Notes: generated by a model not told the origin, from the letters alone. 64,000 nt of DNA from Pogostemon cablin (GCA_023678885.1 CM042985.1:20872465-20936464); one strand, 5' to 3'. Numbered from the stretch's first letter, positions 46,645-59,665 are shown. Translations and numbers: made by a program.

Positions 46645-48701
46645 AATCCCCAAACTTACATGTTGCTCGTCCCGAGGCAACGCAATCAAACCAAGGAGTT
46701 GTGTATAATTCACAAGAATCACCAAGTACAAAACAAATTACACATGCAACTTCATCAATTAAAAACAAGTATTCCTGCATCATACATATCATTCATGCAA
46801 AACATCACCCAATCATATTACCATTTAGAGTACTAAGTCATCTAGCTCATAAATTAAGTGTTTACTCTCTCACTCAAGTGTTAATCGCACTTAACAGGTT
46901 AGTGTATACGCTCATACTCAATCCATAGTAACCATAAGTTTGGAAAGGGTCTCAAAAATCAACTCACAATCAACTAATTACTAGGATCACAAAGGACTTG
47001 TCTTTTGGTTGTAATGTTGGCTCTTTGGGAAGGGTAGGAAAATTTAGATAAGTGACTCAAACACTAGTAGAGAGTTACCTTGGAGGTTCTTGCTTCTTCA
47101 TTCGGCTATATGTTCTCCTCCAATTTCTTTTCTTGCACTTGCAAATTTTTGAATTTCCTTCTCTTTCTTGCATCAACATCATTCTTCTCTTGATAACCAG
47201 GGTACCGGTTGTAGGCTCTGCCCTTTTAAAACAGCAATCGAGCTACCAGTTTCAGGCACTACCCCTAAACAAGATTTAACCATATATTTTTCTTACTTCA
47301 CTCAACCACATTCTATCTTCTTTCTTCTTCTTGCAACACTTATACACCTCAACTTTCTACCAATGAATAGGGCCAAAGCTCAAGTAAAGGTCAAATAAGG
47401 CTCTTTTATTCGGCTTGCCAAAGAAAGAGCTTTTAACGGCTCAAACGGGGCTACCAAAGGTTTTTAATCAATAGGAAAGGTAAAATTTGGCTAAGTGACT
47501 TAAGTAATCAAGAATAGCCTAATATCATGTCCTAGCAATTCACCAATTGTAAGTCTCACACAAGACTCCAAGCCAAGTTCTAGAATACGTTCATATGATT
47601 GATTCTCTCAAGAATAAACTATCATGATCAAGCATGAAAAAGCTCAAATCCTCACCTAGGTAAATATAATCCTAAGTACTCCTCCTAGCACATAATCAAG
47701 TTCAATTCCACAAGAACTCTACATACTTATCAAATTATACATGCTTCTCATCAATGAAAATTAACACATGAACATATGAATGCACAAAAATTCAACAACC
47801 CATATATCAATCAATCAATTATCTCTACAACTCCAAACTCATGCATCATAGAAAAACGGGATTAAGAACACACTTTCCTAGCCCAATTCGACCTCGATTC
47901 GACTTGGTCCCCTGGTCAAATTGACATGCTCCAAGTCGAATCAACACACTGTAAGATTCAGGTCACCGATTTGACCTCGATTCGACTTGTGCTGCTAGTT
48001 GAATCAAAGCAGTTGTGGTCAAATTGGCTTACTGGAAGATTTCACGTTCTGATTTGACCTTGATTCGACCTGGGCCTCTAATCGAATCGTCATGCCTCAG
48101 GTCGAATTGAGCTACTGGACAATTTTCGCCCCTTGATTCGAGCTGTAAGCGTGGATTCGACCATGCTCCCTAGTCGAATTGGCTCCCTGACGCTCCAAAA
48201 TTGAGTTTTCTTCATCTCCTACATACTTCAAGCTTAGAAACGAACATTAGGTACCAAAATAGAGCATAACTTCATCAAGAATCAATCATAAAACTTAACA
48301 TTCATGAGTAACTCCGCAAATTCAAAAAATACGGAACAAAACACCACTAAACATTAGGCAAGTTATAAAAATCGGCACATAAAAATAGGTTAAAGTTTAA
48401 AATATGCCGCAAAAAATTAACTCCCCTAACAAACTTTACAAATAAAAGATTATACTATGGTGCTTATTGAGGTAAGTACATCACACCCCCCAAACTTAGT
48501 AGAAACTGTAGTCGAAACTAAGTTTGTAAAGAGATGTAATTGCCGATAAGTAAGCACTTCAAATATAAAAATTTCTTACTCACACAAAAGAAATAAAGCA
48601 ATAAAACGGGAGGGAAAACCCCCAATAGGCGCTCTTATTTAATGTCGAAGAGTCACGATAGAATACCGCTTTGAAGACTACTTGATCAGAGGATGGTCTT
48701 G
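46645..48701 (-). other. G2 left unit: polypurine tract and 3' UTR
   Basis: On - strand, a polypurine tract GTAAGTTTGGGGATT abuts the LTR at 46645-46658, and an internal purine tract (complement of CACCCCCCAAACTTAG) lies near 48484. A hairpin cluster occupies 47880-48190. No ORF of significance; it parallels 53046-55150. Confidence 0.8.
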
Positions 48702-50120
48702 TCACATCCTCACCTTCAAATACTTTCTTTCTCGCTTCTTTTCGTCTACACTCAGCACTTCACCTTTCTTGGTAACAAGTATATGATCATGAGAATTACC
48801 TTCATCCCATGGTCGTCTAGACTCCTCCGGGTCAATCTTCCACTTGAATTCTGAATCACCTGTTGAATCTTTTTCATTGTCACCAAGATAAGCGTACTTC
48901 AAGTGTTCTGGTAACGGTTTCAGCTCCTCTTTCTTTTCTTCCATTGGAGTGCTCTCTCTATCTAATGGCAAGTACTTTCTAGTCCACTTCACTTCTTCAA
49001 CCTTAGCTTTCTTCAATTCATACCTGTCATCACCCAAAGCAAGTAAGTTCTCAAGATATTCAACACATTCCTCATTAGAAAGACCATCAAGCTCCGTAGT
49101 GGGATAAGTAGAAGACTCCATCAAGCATGTCTCAAGAGGGTCCTTAGACAGGATCAAGGACATATCTTCCTTCACAATCTCCTCCACCACATCAACACTA
49201 TGACATTGTGACTCCATAGACATCTTCATTGCTTTGTCAATATTGAATAGGACCTCTTCTTTATCCATCCGCAACCTTAACTCCCCCTTTCGACTATCAA
49301 TCATGGTCCCAGCAGTAGGAAGAAAAGGTCTCCCCAAGATAAGATGGTTATTATCCTTGTCATCTTCCATATCAAGTACAAGAAAATCCAAAGGAAAGAC
49401 TAGTTTCTCCACTTTAATAGGTACTTCTTCAATGATACATTTCGGAAACATCATCGATCTGTCCGCCAATTGTAGAGCAACTGTTGTAGGAGATAACTCC
49501 CCCAAACCAAGCCTTAGAAAGATAGACAATGGCATCAAATTGATGCTTGCCCCAAGATCGCACAAGGCTCGTCGTGCTGGCCCTTTTCCAATCTCACACA
49601 AGATAGTGAAGCTTCCCGAATCCTTCATCTTCTGTGGTAGCTTTCTTTGAATAATCGAGCTGCAATTTTCAAACAAGTTCACCGTCTCAACTCCGTTCAA
49701 GCTTCTCCTTTTCAACAATATATCCTTAAGGAATTGGGCATAGTACGACATCTCCAATATTGCCTCAGAGAAAGGAATACTCAAGCTTATCTTATTTATG
49801 ATATCTGAAAACTTCTTGAACTTCTCTTCCAATCCCTTCTTAAGCATCCTATAAGGAAACGGCGGAGGTATCTTTGTTTTGGGAATACTCCATTCATCAC
49901 GCTCGACCTTCTCCACTTTATCCTTCTCGGCTCTCAACCTCTTGGCTCTTTCCCACTTCTTCTCTGCTACAATCTCTGTAGTCTGCTCATTCGGAACCAA
50001 TGGAGTAATATTCACTTCACGAAGAGTATTCAGTGAAGAAACAGGTGCAGTACGGGGCAATTCGACCTGAAGATTTGGTCGAATCGGGCACATAGTGGTC
50101 GAATTGATCTTCTGGAACAC
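48702..50120 (-). pseudogene. G2 left unit: protease ORF ending in WKID/KVRM module, no RT/integrase
   Basis: Open for 472 codons. Residues 1-45 are the end of the repeat-rich linker. A conserved pre-protease region follows (RDEWSIPKTKIPPPFPYR). The aspartic protease has LCDLGASINLMPLSIF near 187 and LGRPFLPTAGTMIDSRKGEL near 262. At about residue 408 (LKYAYLGDNEK) it leaves the complete element's path, which would enter RT, and joins the module FKWKIDPEESRRPW ... LKVRM-stop. About 3.5 kb of pol is thus absent without a frame break. This is the only long intact frame in the array. Confidence 0.88.
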
Positions 50121-50570
50121 GATTCTCCCTTTGTCTCTCTGATTCGACCTAGATTCGACCTGAAGGTCGGGTCAAATCAAAGTTTTCCTGGTCGAATCGA
50201 CTCACTGTATGATTTTTGCCCTCCAATTTAACCTGGATTCAACCTGAAGGTCTGATCGAATCAATAGGCTGCTGGTCGAATCGGGCTTCTGATAAAACAG
50301 AGTGCTCTGGACGGGTGGATTCAACTTGGATTCGACCTGGCCTGGTCGAATCAACTTGATGTTGGTCGAATCATGCTTCTGATACAACAGAGTATTTCGG
50401 ATGGGTTGATTCGACTTGGATTCGGCCTGAGGGCCAGGTCAAATCGACTGGACATTGGTCGAATCGAGGCTCTTATGCTTCCAGATCACGTCTAGTAGGC
50501 CAATTCGACCTCTCCTGTTGGATTCGACCTGTGGTGTAGGTCAAATTGGGGTTGAATTGAGCTCCTGAGG
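50040..50570 (-). repeat. G2 left unit: linker hairpin array
   Basis: Repeated GATTCGACCTG / CAGGTCGAATC arms around 5-nt loops, plus single TGGTCGAATC half-sites, spaced roughly 50-110 bp. On - strand part of it is open and encodes repeated QVES and DST.IRP motifs (for example 50202-50387) joining in frame to the protease ORF. Confidence 0.88.
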
Positions 50571-51444
50571 GCCTCATCGGTCCCTCGTACTGTATTCCAG
50601 ACCTCAATATAATGGCGTTGCATAAATTTGGATTCTTAATAATTTAAGACGGGAACTTCCCTTTCTTAATAGTTTGAGAGAGCTTGTTAATGCTACCTGC
50701 CATCTCCCCCATCAATAATGTAAGGTCCTTTACTTGCTTGGATAAATCCTCATAGTTTGCATCAATCTTTTTCTCTAATTTGGCCTCAAGACGATCCAAT
50801 CTAGCATCATTCCTAGCCATGTATCTGTTCACCGTATCCTTGAAACTCGGCTTTCCGTCTTCCAATTTTCTCACCCGGATCAACACCCATCGGAGGTTGA
50901 ACTGCATTGTTCGGATTGCTCCATGAAAACTCCGACCTCCTGGGCTATTGGTAATTACCCGGGGGACCACAGTTGTTGTAGTTCCCTTGGTAATTCTGGT
51001 TGCCCTGATTTTGATACCTTGTTCCTTGAATACTTTGGCCCATAGCGCAATTTTCTTCTTCCATCTTCTCTTAGATCATTCTATCATTAGTAACTTCCTG
51101 CTGCATGATCGGTACGTGCTGAGATATATCGCTGATTTGATTTTGTTGCAACTTAAGTAGCTTGTTGATATTCGACAAGTTAGAGACGATCTCATCTTCT
51201 CTACTTATTTCCACCATAGCATGTTCAACTTTAGCCACTTTTCCAAGGATGTAAGTACCTCTCACTCTATCAGTTGGCCAATCTCTCGAGTTCATCGAAA
51301 TATCATCAAAAAGTTTCTCGACCTCTACGGATAACTTAGTAAGCAATGCTCCATTAGAAGAAGCATCCAATAACACACGTGAATCACAGTCTAATCCATT
51401 GTAGAATATGCTGATGTATTGATCTTTAGATAGCCCATGTTGAG
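50571..51444 (-). pseudogene. G2 left unit: 5'-truncated gag
   Basis: From the LTR junction inward: HGLSKDQYISIFYNGLDCDS, ALLTKLSVEVEKLFDDISMN, RVRGTYILGKVAKVEHAMV, then after a stop a coiled-coil-like tail (VKDLTLLMGEMAGSINKLS) ending at 50644. The leader, PBS and first 150 or so gag codons are missing: the LTR joins gag directly at 51444/51445. In this copy the GTYILGK segment keeps the frame that the right copy has lost. Confidence 0.85.
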
Positions 51445-53045
51445 TGATGGACGTTTTCTCAACACACAATTAATCCTCAAGTATGAAAGATATCAATTGT
51501 AGTTTCGAAGGTGACCAAGTTATATATCGAATCCAAGAGACGGATAAATATTAATTTAATTATGTTCTAGTAAATTATGACTATGTTGGAAATATAATAG
51601 TTGTGGTGTTGAATTAAGTAATGAATAACAATTGAAATAACAAGTAAAAATAACAAGAAGAGATAGTAGGCTGTGATCAAGTAAGATGATATGTAGTTCG
51701 TCAGGTCATCCAGTTCCACTTATTAATTCATACTTTCGTATGATGGTGTCTGACTCTGCCTTATGATTTATGGACGCATCACTAAACCATGCAAATCTAC
51801 TCTGTAGACACAAGTAAATATGCGTATGACACGTGTGAATATCCTCGGAGCAAGATGTATACTTTACCCCCATTCTAAGTACTATCATAATCAATTATTT
51901 CCCGTGCACTTAGTGCTCTAACCCGATTTGATCTTCCTTTATAGGTACTATAAAGTTATACTCTTTATCCTACTTATTAACCCGAATATGATTCAATTAA
52001 CAAGTATTCATATAAGATAGTTCTAATAAGTCTTCGGAATCCCTTCACTTAGAATTATAACAGAAAACCCTGTTTAGCAGTGAACGCACTCAACCAATAA
52101 CCAAGTTATGTATTTAGACGCTACACAATAATTATTGATGCACAAAACAACCGTGAGTATGGATTAAAAATGCGCAATCTTATATAAAATAAATCACAAG
52201 TAGTGTTGTACGGAGTTTACACACGAAAGACAAATTAACTCATGAAACCTTCATAAACCTAGAACTACCGAAGTGGCTCTAGCCCATGATTGATCTAGGA
52301 ACAATCATGGTTAGTTGGACCGGTCTTACTTGAATCTCCAGCAGAACTCTGTCACAGCCCCTCGGATGATGGAAGATCGCTCTCTTCCCAACTCTACATC
52401 TCCACGTCTTGGTTCTTCAATGTATTCCCATGAATTACCCCTTTTGATGCTGCATAAGCCTTCTTTTATACTTGTAATCACATCTACTGGGCTTGGAATG
52501 GGCTTTTTAAGTGATCACACGCATTGAACGTGTAAAAATACGGATATGGTAAGTTCCCGAGCATCAATTCGACCTCAACAACAGGTCGAATTGACCACCA
52601 CAAGTCGAATCAAAAGTCAAATCAGCCTACTGTAAGTCCCAGGGATTCGATTCGACCAACTGGCCAGGTCAAATTGACACGACGAGGTCGAATCGGCATC
52701 CTAGCCAATCGATTCAACCTGATGCCCAGGTCGAATCCTTCAGTCGTGTTTGAATCCATCTTCTGTACGAGTTGTGCTACCAATTAGACCTGAAGGGCAG
52801 GTCAAATCGACCTCCTTCAGGTCAAATCAAACTCCTGCTTTACCCAACTGGATGGCTTCGACTTCCTTTCTTCAGTATTCAACACTTCCACTCCGATTTC
52901 CTTCAAAAAACCACTCAAATAGCTCCATCAACACTTGATTCATGCTTTTTCACAAAATTTATCGATTTTCAACCAATTTCATCCTTCAAACACTCCATAA
53001 TAGCATAAATCCAGACCCAAGATTCGTGAATTAACACACTCATCA
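51445..53045 (-). repeat. G2 middle LTR
   Basis: 1601 bp, TGATGGACGTTTTCTC to ACACACTCATCA. Right side is the polypurine tract of the right unit, so it is that unit's 3' LTR. Its left flank (CATGTTGAG, mid-gag) does not match the right flank of 62987, so no private target duplication exists. Hairpin cluster at 52560-52830. Confidence 0.93.
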
Positions 53046-55150
53046 GATCCCCAAACTTACATGTTGCTCGTCCTGAGGCAATGAAATCAAACCAAGGAGT
53101 CGTGTATAATTCACGAGATCACCAAGTACAACACATATTACACATGCAATTCCATCAAATTAAAACAAGTATTTCCTGCATCATACATATCATTCATGCA
53201 AAATATCACCCAATCATATTACCATTCGGAGTACTAAGTCATCTAGCTCACAAGTTAAGTGTTTACTCTCTCACTCAAGTGCTAATTGCACTTAACAGGT
53301 TAGTGTATAAACTCATACTCAATCCATATTCACGCGTAACCATAAGCTTGGCAAAGGTCTCAAAAATCAACTTACAATCAACTAATTACTAGGATCACAG
53401 AGGACTTATTTTTGGGTTGTAATGTTGGCTCTTTGGAAAGGGTAGGAAAATTTAGATAAGTAACTCAAACACTAGTAGAGAGTTACCTTGGAGGCTTTTG
53501 CTTTCTTCATTCGGATAGATATTCTCCTCCAATTTCTTCTCTTGTACTTGCAAATTTTGAAATTCCTTCTCTTCCTTGCATCAACATCATTTTTCTTTTG
53601 ATAACTAGGGTACCAGTTGTAGGCACTACCCTTTTAATAAAGCAATCGGGGTACCAGTTTCAAGCACTACCCCTAAACAAGATTTAACCATATATTTTTC
53701 TTACTTTACTCAACCACATTCTAACTTCCTTCTTCCTCTTACAATACTTATTTACATCAACTCTCTACCATGAATAGGGTATTTAAACAAAGCTCAAGTA
53801 AAGGTAAAATAAGGTTCTTTTATTCAGCTTGCCAAAGAAAAAGCTTTTAAAGGCTCAAACGGGGTTACCAAAGATACACATAATCAATAGGAAAGGTAAA
53901 ATTTGGCTAAGTAACTCAAATAATCAAGAATGACCTAAGATCATATCCTAGTAATTCACCAATTATAAGTCTCACACAAGACTCCAAGCCAAGTTCTAGA
54001 AAACGTTTATATGAATGATTCTCTCAAGAATAAACTATCATAATCAAGCATGATTAAAAGGCTCAAATTCTCACATAGGTAAATTGTATCCTAAGTACTC
54101 CTTATAACACATAATCAAGATCAATTCTACAAGAACTCTACATACTTATCAAATTATACATGCTTCTCATCAATGAAAATTAACACATGAATATATGAAT
54201 GCACAAAAATTCTACAACCCATATATCAATCAATCAAGTATCTCTACAACTCCAAACTCATGCATCATAGAAAAATGGGGTTAAGAACACACTTTCCTGG
54301 CCCAATTCGACCTCGATTCGATTTGTCTAAGAGGTCAAATTAACTTTATCGTGGTCGAATTGACCTTCTGGATAACTTTTTCCTTCGATTCGACTTGGTC
54401 CCCTGGTCGAATTGACATGCTCCAGGTTGAATCAACACACCGTAAGATTCAGGTCACCGATTCAACCTCAATTCAACCTGAGCTGCTGGTCAAATCAAAG
54501 TAGTCATGGTCGAATCAGCTTACTGGAAGATTTCATGTTCCGATTCGACCTGGCCTCTGGTCGAATCGCCATGCCTCAGGTCAAATTGAGCTACTGGACA
54601 CTTTTCACTCCCCAATTCAATCTGTACACCTAGATTCAACCATCTCCTTTGGTCGAATTGACTCCTTGATGCTCCAAAATCGAGTGTTCTTCATCCCCTA
54701 CACACTTCAAGCTTAACAAACAAATATTAGGTACCAAAATAGAGCTTAGCTTCATCAAAATTCAATCCTAAAACTTAACATTCATGAGTAACTTCGCAAC
54801 TTCACAAACACGGAACAAAACACCACTAAACATTAGGCAAGTTACAAAAAATCGACACATAAAAATCGATTAAAGTTTAAAATATGCCACAAAAAATTAA
54901 CTCCCCTAACAAACATTACAAAGAAAAGATTATACTATCGATGCTCATTGAGGTAAGTACATCAAACCCCCCCAAACTTAGTAGAAACTATAGTCAAAAC
55001 TAAGTTTGCAAAGAGATATAATTGCCAATAAGTAAGCACTTCAAATATAAAAATTTCTTACTCACACGAATGAAATAAAATAATAAAATAGGAGGAAAAG
55101 CCCCCAACGAGAGCTCTTGTTTAATGTCAGTGAGTCACGACGGTACCAAT
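53046..55150 (-). other. G2 right unit: polypurine tract and 3' UTR
   Basis: Complement of GATCCCCAAACTTACATG at 53046-53063 is the polypurine tract. An internal purine tract (complement of CCCCCCCAAACTTAG) lies near 54967, and a hairpin cluster at 54300-54660. No coding region recognised; collinear with 46645-48701. Confidence 0.8.
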
Positions 55151-56570
55151 CTAAGACAAGGTATCTTCAAAGATGACACAAGCATCATCCGGCGATCTAT
55201 AGTGCTTCAATCGATGCCAATTCGCCGCGATAATGTCTCCATCTTTGTCAATAAGCTCAAAACTTCTCCCTCCATAGGCTCTATGAATCATGAACGGACC
55301 CGTCCATTTTGATTTCAATTTCCTTATGAAAAACTTCAAACGAGAATTAAAAAATAATACCTCATCACCTTGCTTGAATTCTTTATATGAGATCTCAGAA
55401 TCATGCCACTTCTTCATCCTTTCCTTGTAAATCTCAGAATTCTTGTAAGCACGACTCCTAAACTCATCAAGTTAATTAATGCGAGTCATCCTCAACTCTC
55501 TCACATCCTTAAGAGACAAGTTCAAGCTCCTCAAAGCCCAAAAAGTTTTGTGTTGGATCTCCACCGGCAAGTGGCACGGCTTCCCATAGACAATTTGGTA
55601 CGGTGACATATCTAACACTGTCTTATAAGCAGTTTGGAACCCCCATAACATATCTTCGAGCTTCATAGCCCAATCTTTCCTATTGGTTCCTACTAGCTTC
55701 TCCAAGATTTGCTTCACTTGACGATTAGAGACCTCCACATGCCCATTCACTTGAGGATGATAGGTGTAATAACCATATGCTTAACACCATATTCCTTAAG
55801 CATCTTTTCCAGAAATTTATTGACGATGTGAGACCCTCCATCACTCACTAGTGCTCTAGGAACTCCAAAGTGGGCAAAGATATGTTTCTTCAAGAAAGAT
55901 ATGACAGTCCTTGAATCATTCAAGCGAGTAGGAATGGCTTCCACCCACTTACAAACATAATCCACAGCTAAAAGGATATAGAGGAATCCATTAGACGGGG
56001 AGAAAGGCCCCATAAAGTTGATTCCCACACGTCGAAGATCTCTACAACAATGCTTGGCTGAAGTGGAATCTCGTCTCTCCTACTTATATTCCCTATTCTT
56101 TGACATCTATTGCATGTCGCCACATAGGTTTCACAATCTTTAAACAAAGTAGGCCAATAGAGAGTGGATTGAAGTACCTTGGGTGCTGTCTTTTGAGCTC
56201 CGAAGTGTCCCCCGTTCAGTTGTGCATGGCAAAACTCGAGAACACTCTCTATCTCTATCTCTGGCACACACCTACGGATGATAGAGTCGGTGGATATTTT
56301 GTAAACAAATGGAACATACCATATAAAAGTCTCAACATCTCTTTTGAATTTTTCAAATTGATACCGGTTGAGATCTCTCAAAATTTCACCCACGATAATG
56401 TAATTGACATAATCCACATACCATGGATCAACGAACACAACCATAATCTTCTCATCCGTGAACATTTTCTCAATATAATCGAAAGAATCCTCACAATTCT
56501 CCCTTGTCTCTAACCTCGATAAGTGATCAGCCAATACATTCTCCGTACCTTTCTTATCTCGGATCTCCAA
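55151..56570 (-). pseudogene. G2 right unit: integrase remnant
   Basis: Runs 56570 down to 55151 in four frames. Zinc-binding HHCC region: CHAQLNGGHFGAQKTA and CNRCQRIGNISRR. A frameshift lies at the first catalytic block, where VGINFMGPF has Asn in place of the first catalytic Asp. ALVSDGGSHIVNKF holds the second Asp and HVEVSNRQVKQILEK the Glu. The C-terminal part has WTGPFMIHRAYGGRSFELI, a GPF/Y-type module. Ends with a stop at 55151. Stops near 55746 and 55473 also break it. Confidence 0.9.
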
Positions 56571-56579
56571 ATCAAATTC

Positions 56580-57674
56580 TTAAAGTAGAAGAATTCATCT
56601 TATGATCCTCGGCTTTGTCTCCTTCTTCTCCATCAAGTACCGAATTGCAGAGTAATCCGTGTATACTAAAGTTTTCATGCCAACCAAATACTGTCGAAAC
56701 TTGTTGAATGCATACACCACAGCCAAGAACTCCTTTTCAGTCACAGTGTAGTTCTTTTATGCTGCATCAAACGTCTTACTCGCATAGTAGATGGCACAGA
56801 ACTTCTTCTCCCTCAGCTGCCCAAGCACCACTCCAAGTGCTACATCACTTGCATCACACATAAGTACAAACGGCTGAATCCAATCCGGTGTGATCAAGAT
56901 AGGTGCAGTAGTAAGCGCCTCTTTCAAAACCTGAAAAGTTGTTAGACATTCATCATCAAACACAAAAGGAACATCCTTTTCAAGTAAATGAGACAAGGGC
57001 TTGGAGTATTTTGAGAAGTCTTTGATAAATCTTCTATAGAATCCAGCATGTCCAAGAAAGGACCACACTCCTCATTCATTGGTCGGTGGTGGAAGCTTCT
57101 CAATTGCCACCACTTTAGCTCTATCCATCTGCAATCCCTTGGTAGAAACATGATGCCCTAGAATAATCACATCTCTCACCATGAAGTGGCACTTCTCCCA
57201 ATTCAAGACAAGATTAGTTTCTTGACATCTCTTCAACACAGTAGCAAGGTTAGATAAACAAATATCAAAGGAGGAACCAAATACAGAAAAATTATCCATG
57301 AACACCTCCATGATCTTCTCTATCAACCCATCAAAAATTGCCATCATGCATCGCTGAAAAGGAGCAGGCGCATTACACAATCCAAATGGCATCTTTCTGA
57401 AAGCAAAAGTCCCGTATGGGCAAGTAAAAGTCACTTTTTCCTAATCCTCGGGAGCAATCATGATTTAATTATAATCCGAGTACCCATCCAAGAAATAATA
57501 GAACTCATACCCTACAAGGCGATCAAGCATTTGATCCATGAAAGGAAGGGAAAAGTGGTCTTTGTATGTATTTTTATTCAATTTCCTGTAATCGGTACAC
57601 ACACGCCATTCTGTTGGAATTCTAGTAGCTATTGCCTCACCATCTTCAATTTTCTTAATAGTCATACCCTCCAT
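56580..57674 (-). pseudogene. G2 right unit: reverse transcriptase and RNase H remnant
   Basis: RT fragments: TEWRVCTDYRKLNKNTYKDH (57610), FTCPYGTFAFRKMPFGLCNA (57420) and the catalytic box, which reads FMDN instead of FMDD (Asn codon AAT at 57291-57293), then LVLNWEKCHFMV. LGHAGFYRRFIKDFSKYSKP begins the connection to RNase H, marked by LMCDASDVALGVVLGQ and YYASKTFDAA followed by a stop at 56757. Five or so stops/frameshifts. The missing Asp alone would abolish RT activity. Confidence 0.92.
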
Positions 57675-59118
57675 TCTTAGCTACAACATGCAATGGACTC
57701 ACATGGGGAGTATTATTAATAGGATATATAATACCGGCATCTAACCACGCTAGGATTTGCTTCCTAATCACCTCTTGAATCGCGGGATTCACCCTCCGTA
57801 GATTTTGGATACTACTCTTAGCCTCATCTAACAACCTTATCTTATGCATGCAATATGAAGGATTAATGCCTTTCAAATCATCAAGAGACCACCCAATCAC
57901 AGACTTGTACTTTCTAAGAACATCTAACAACTCCTCATCATCATCAAGGAAAGAAGATACTATTACCGGATATTTTTCATTATCACCAAGAAAGGCATAC
58001 TTCAAGTGTTCCAGTAACGGTTTTAGTTCCTCTCTCGTTTCTTCCATACGAGTGCTCTCTCGGTCCAACGGCAAGTACTTCCTAGTCCACTTTACTTCTT
58101 CAACCTCAGTATTCTCCAATGCGTACCTGTCATCACCCAAAGCAAGTAAGTTTTCAAGATATTCAATACATACCTCATTGGAGAGACCATCAAGCTCCGT
58201 AGTGGGATAAGTAAGAGACTCCATCAAGTATGTCTCAAAAGGGTCCTTAGACAGGATCAAAGACATATCTTCCTTCACAATCTTCTCCACCATATAAATA
58301 TTATGACATTGAGACTCCATAGGCATCTTCATTGCTTTGTCAAGGTTGAATAGCACCTCTTCTTTATCCATCCGCAACCTTAACTCCCCCTTTCGAACAT
58401 CAATCATGCCCCCAGCAGTGGCAAGGAAAGGTCTCCCTAAGATAAAAGGGACATTATCCTTGTCATCATCCATCTCAAGTATAAGAAAATCCACAAGAAA
58501 GACTAGTTTCTCCACTTTGACAAGAACATCTTCAATGATACCTTTCGGAAACGTCATCGACCTGTCCGCCAATTGTAGAGCAACTGTTGTAGGAGATAAC
58601 TCTCCCAAACTAAGCCTTTGAAAGATAGACAATGGCATTAAATTGATACTTGCCCCAAGATCGCACAAGGCTCGTCGTGCCGGCCCTTTTCCAATCTCAC
58701 ACAAGATAGTGAAGCTTCCCAGATCCTTCATTTTTTGTGGCAGCTTCCTTTGGATGATTGAGCTACAATTTTTAGACAAGTTCATCATCTCAACTCTGTT
58801 CAAGCTTTTCTTCTTCAACAATATGTCCTTAAGGAATCGGACATAGTATATCATCTCAATTATTGCCTCAGAGAAAGGAATACTCAAGCTTATCTTATTT
58901 ATGATATCTGAAAACCTCTTGAACTTCTCTTCCAATCCCATCTTAACCAGCTTATGAGGAAACACTGGAGGTATCTTCGTTTTGGGAATGCCCCATTCAT
59001 CACGCTCGACCTTCTCCGCTTTATCCTTCTTGGCTCTCAACCTCTTGGCTTTTTCCCACTTCTTCTCTACCACAATCTCTGTATTCTGCTCATTCGGAAC
59101 CAATGGAGTAATGTTCAC
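57655..59118 (-). pseudogene. G2 right unit: protease and start of RT
   Basis: Open for 487 codons. Pre-protease RDEWGIPKTKIPPVFPHK near 40; protease LCDLGASINLMPLSIFQR near 158 and LGRPFLATAGGMIDVRKGEL near 230. After YAFLGDNEKYPVIVSSFLDD it enters RT (YKSVIGWSLDDLKGINPSYC, AGIIYPINNTPHVSPLHVV) and breaks by frameshift near 57674. Identical in organisation to the left ORF up to the pol junction. Confidence 0.9.
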
Positions 59119-59159
59119 ATCATGAAGAGTATTCGGTGAAGAAACAGATACAGTATGGG

Positions 59160-59665
59160 GTAATTCGACCTAGATTCGACCTGAAGGTCTGGTCGAATTT
59201 GGCACATAGTGATTGAATTGATCTTCTAGAACACAATTCTCCATTTTCCTCGCTGATTCGACCTGGATACGACCTGAAGGTCTGGTCGAATCAAAGTTCC
59301 CCTGGTCGAATCGACCCACTGTATGAAATCTGACCTTTGATTCGACCTGATGGCCAGGTCGAATCAATAAGCTGCTGGTCGAACAGGCTTCTAATGAAAC
59401 AGAGTGCTCTGGACGGGTGGATTCGACCTGGATTCGACCTGAGGGCCAGGTCGAATCAACTTGATGTTGGTCGAATCGTGCTTCTGATAAATAGAGTATT
59501 CTGGATGGGTTGATTCGGCCTGGATTCGATCTGAGGGCCAGGTCAAATCAACTGGACATTGGTCGAATCGAGGCACTAGTGCTTCTAAATCACGTCCAGT
59601 AGGCTAATTCGACCTCTCCTATTAGATTCGACCTGTGGTGTAGGTCAAATCAGGGTCGAATTGAG
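59160..59665 (-). repeat. G2 right unit: linker hairpin array
   Basis: Best example: GATTCGACCTG-AGGGC-CAGGTCGAATC at about 59430-59456, a perfect 11-bp stem with a 5-nt loop. At least six GGTCGAAT half-sites and five TTCGACCTG half-sites occur in 500 bp. Open - strand frames (59170-59367, 59391-59576) encode recurring STRPSGRIQVES-like peptides. Confidence 0.9.

Noticed and set aside
49234..49650. Long + strand frames opposite the G2 protease (also 57848-58210, 58337-58621, 56100-56513)
   Set aside because: Antisense shadows of the protease and integrase coding sequence, repeated in both G2 units.
55151..55417. Possible separate env-like gene after integrase in G2
   Set aside because: The WTGPF and FELIDKDG motifs show that it is the integrase C-terminal domain.
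59160..59665. Regularly spaced short repeats resembling a CRISPR array
   Set aside because: Repeats are degenerate, spacing is irregular, the sequence is inside a plant retrotransposon, and no cas gene exists.
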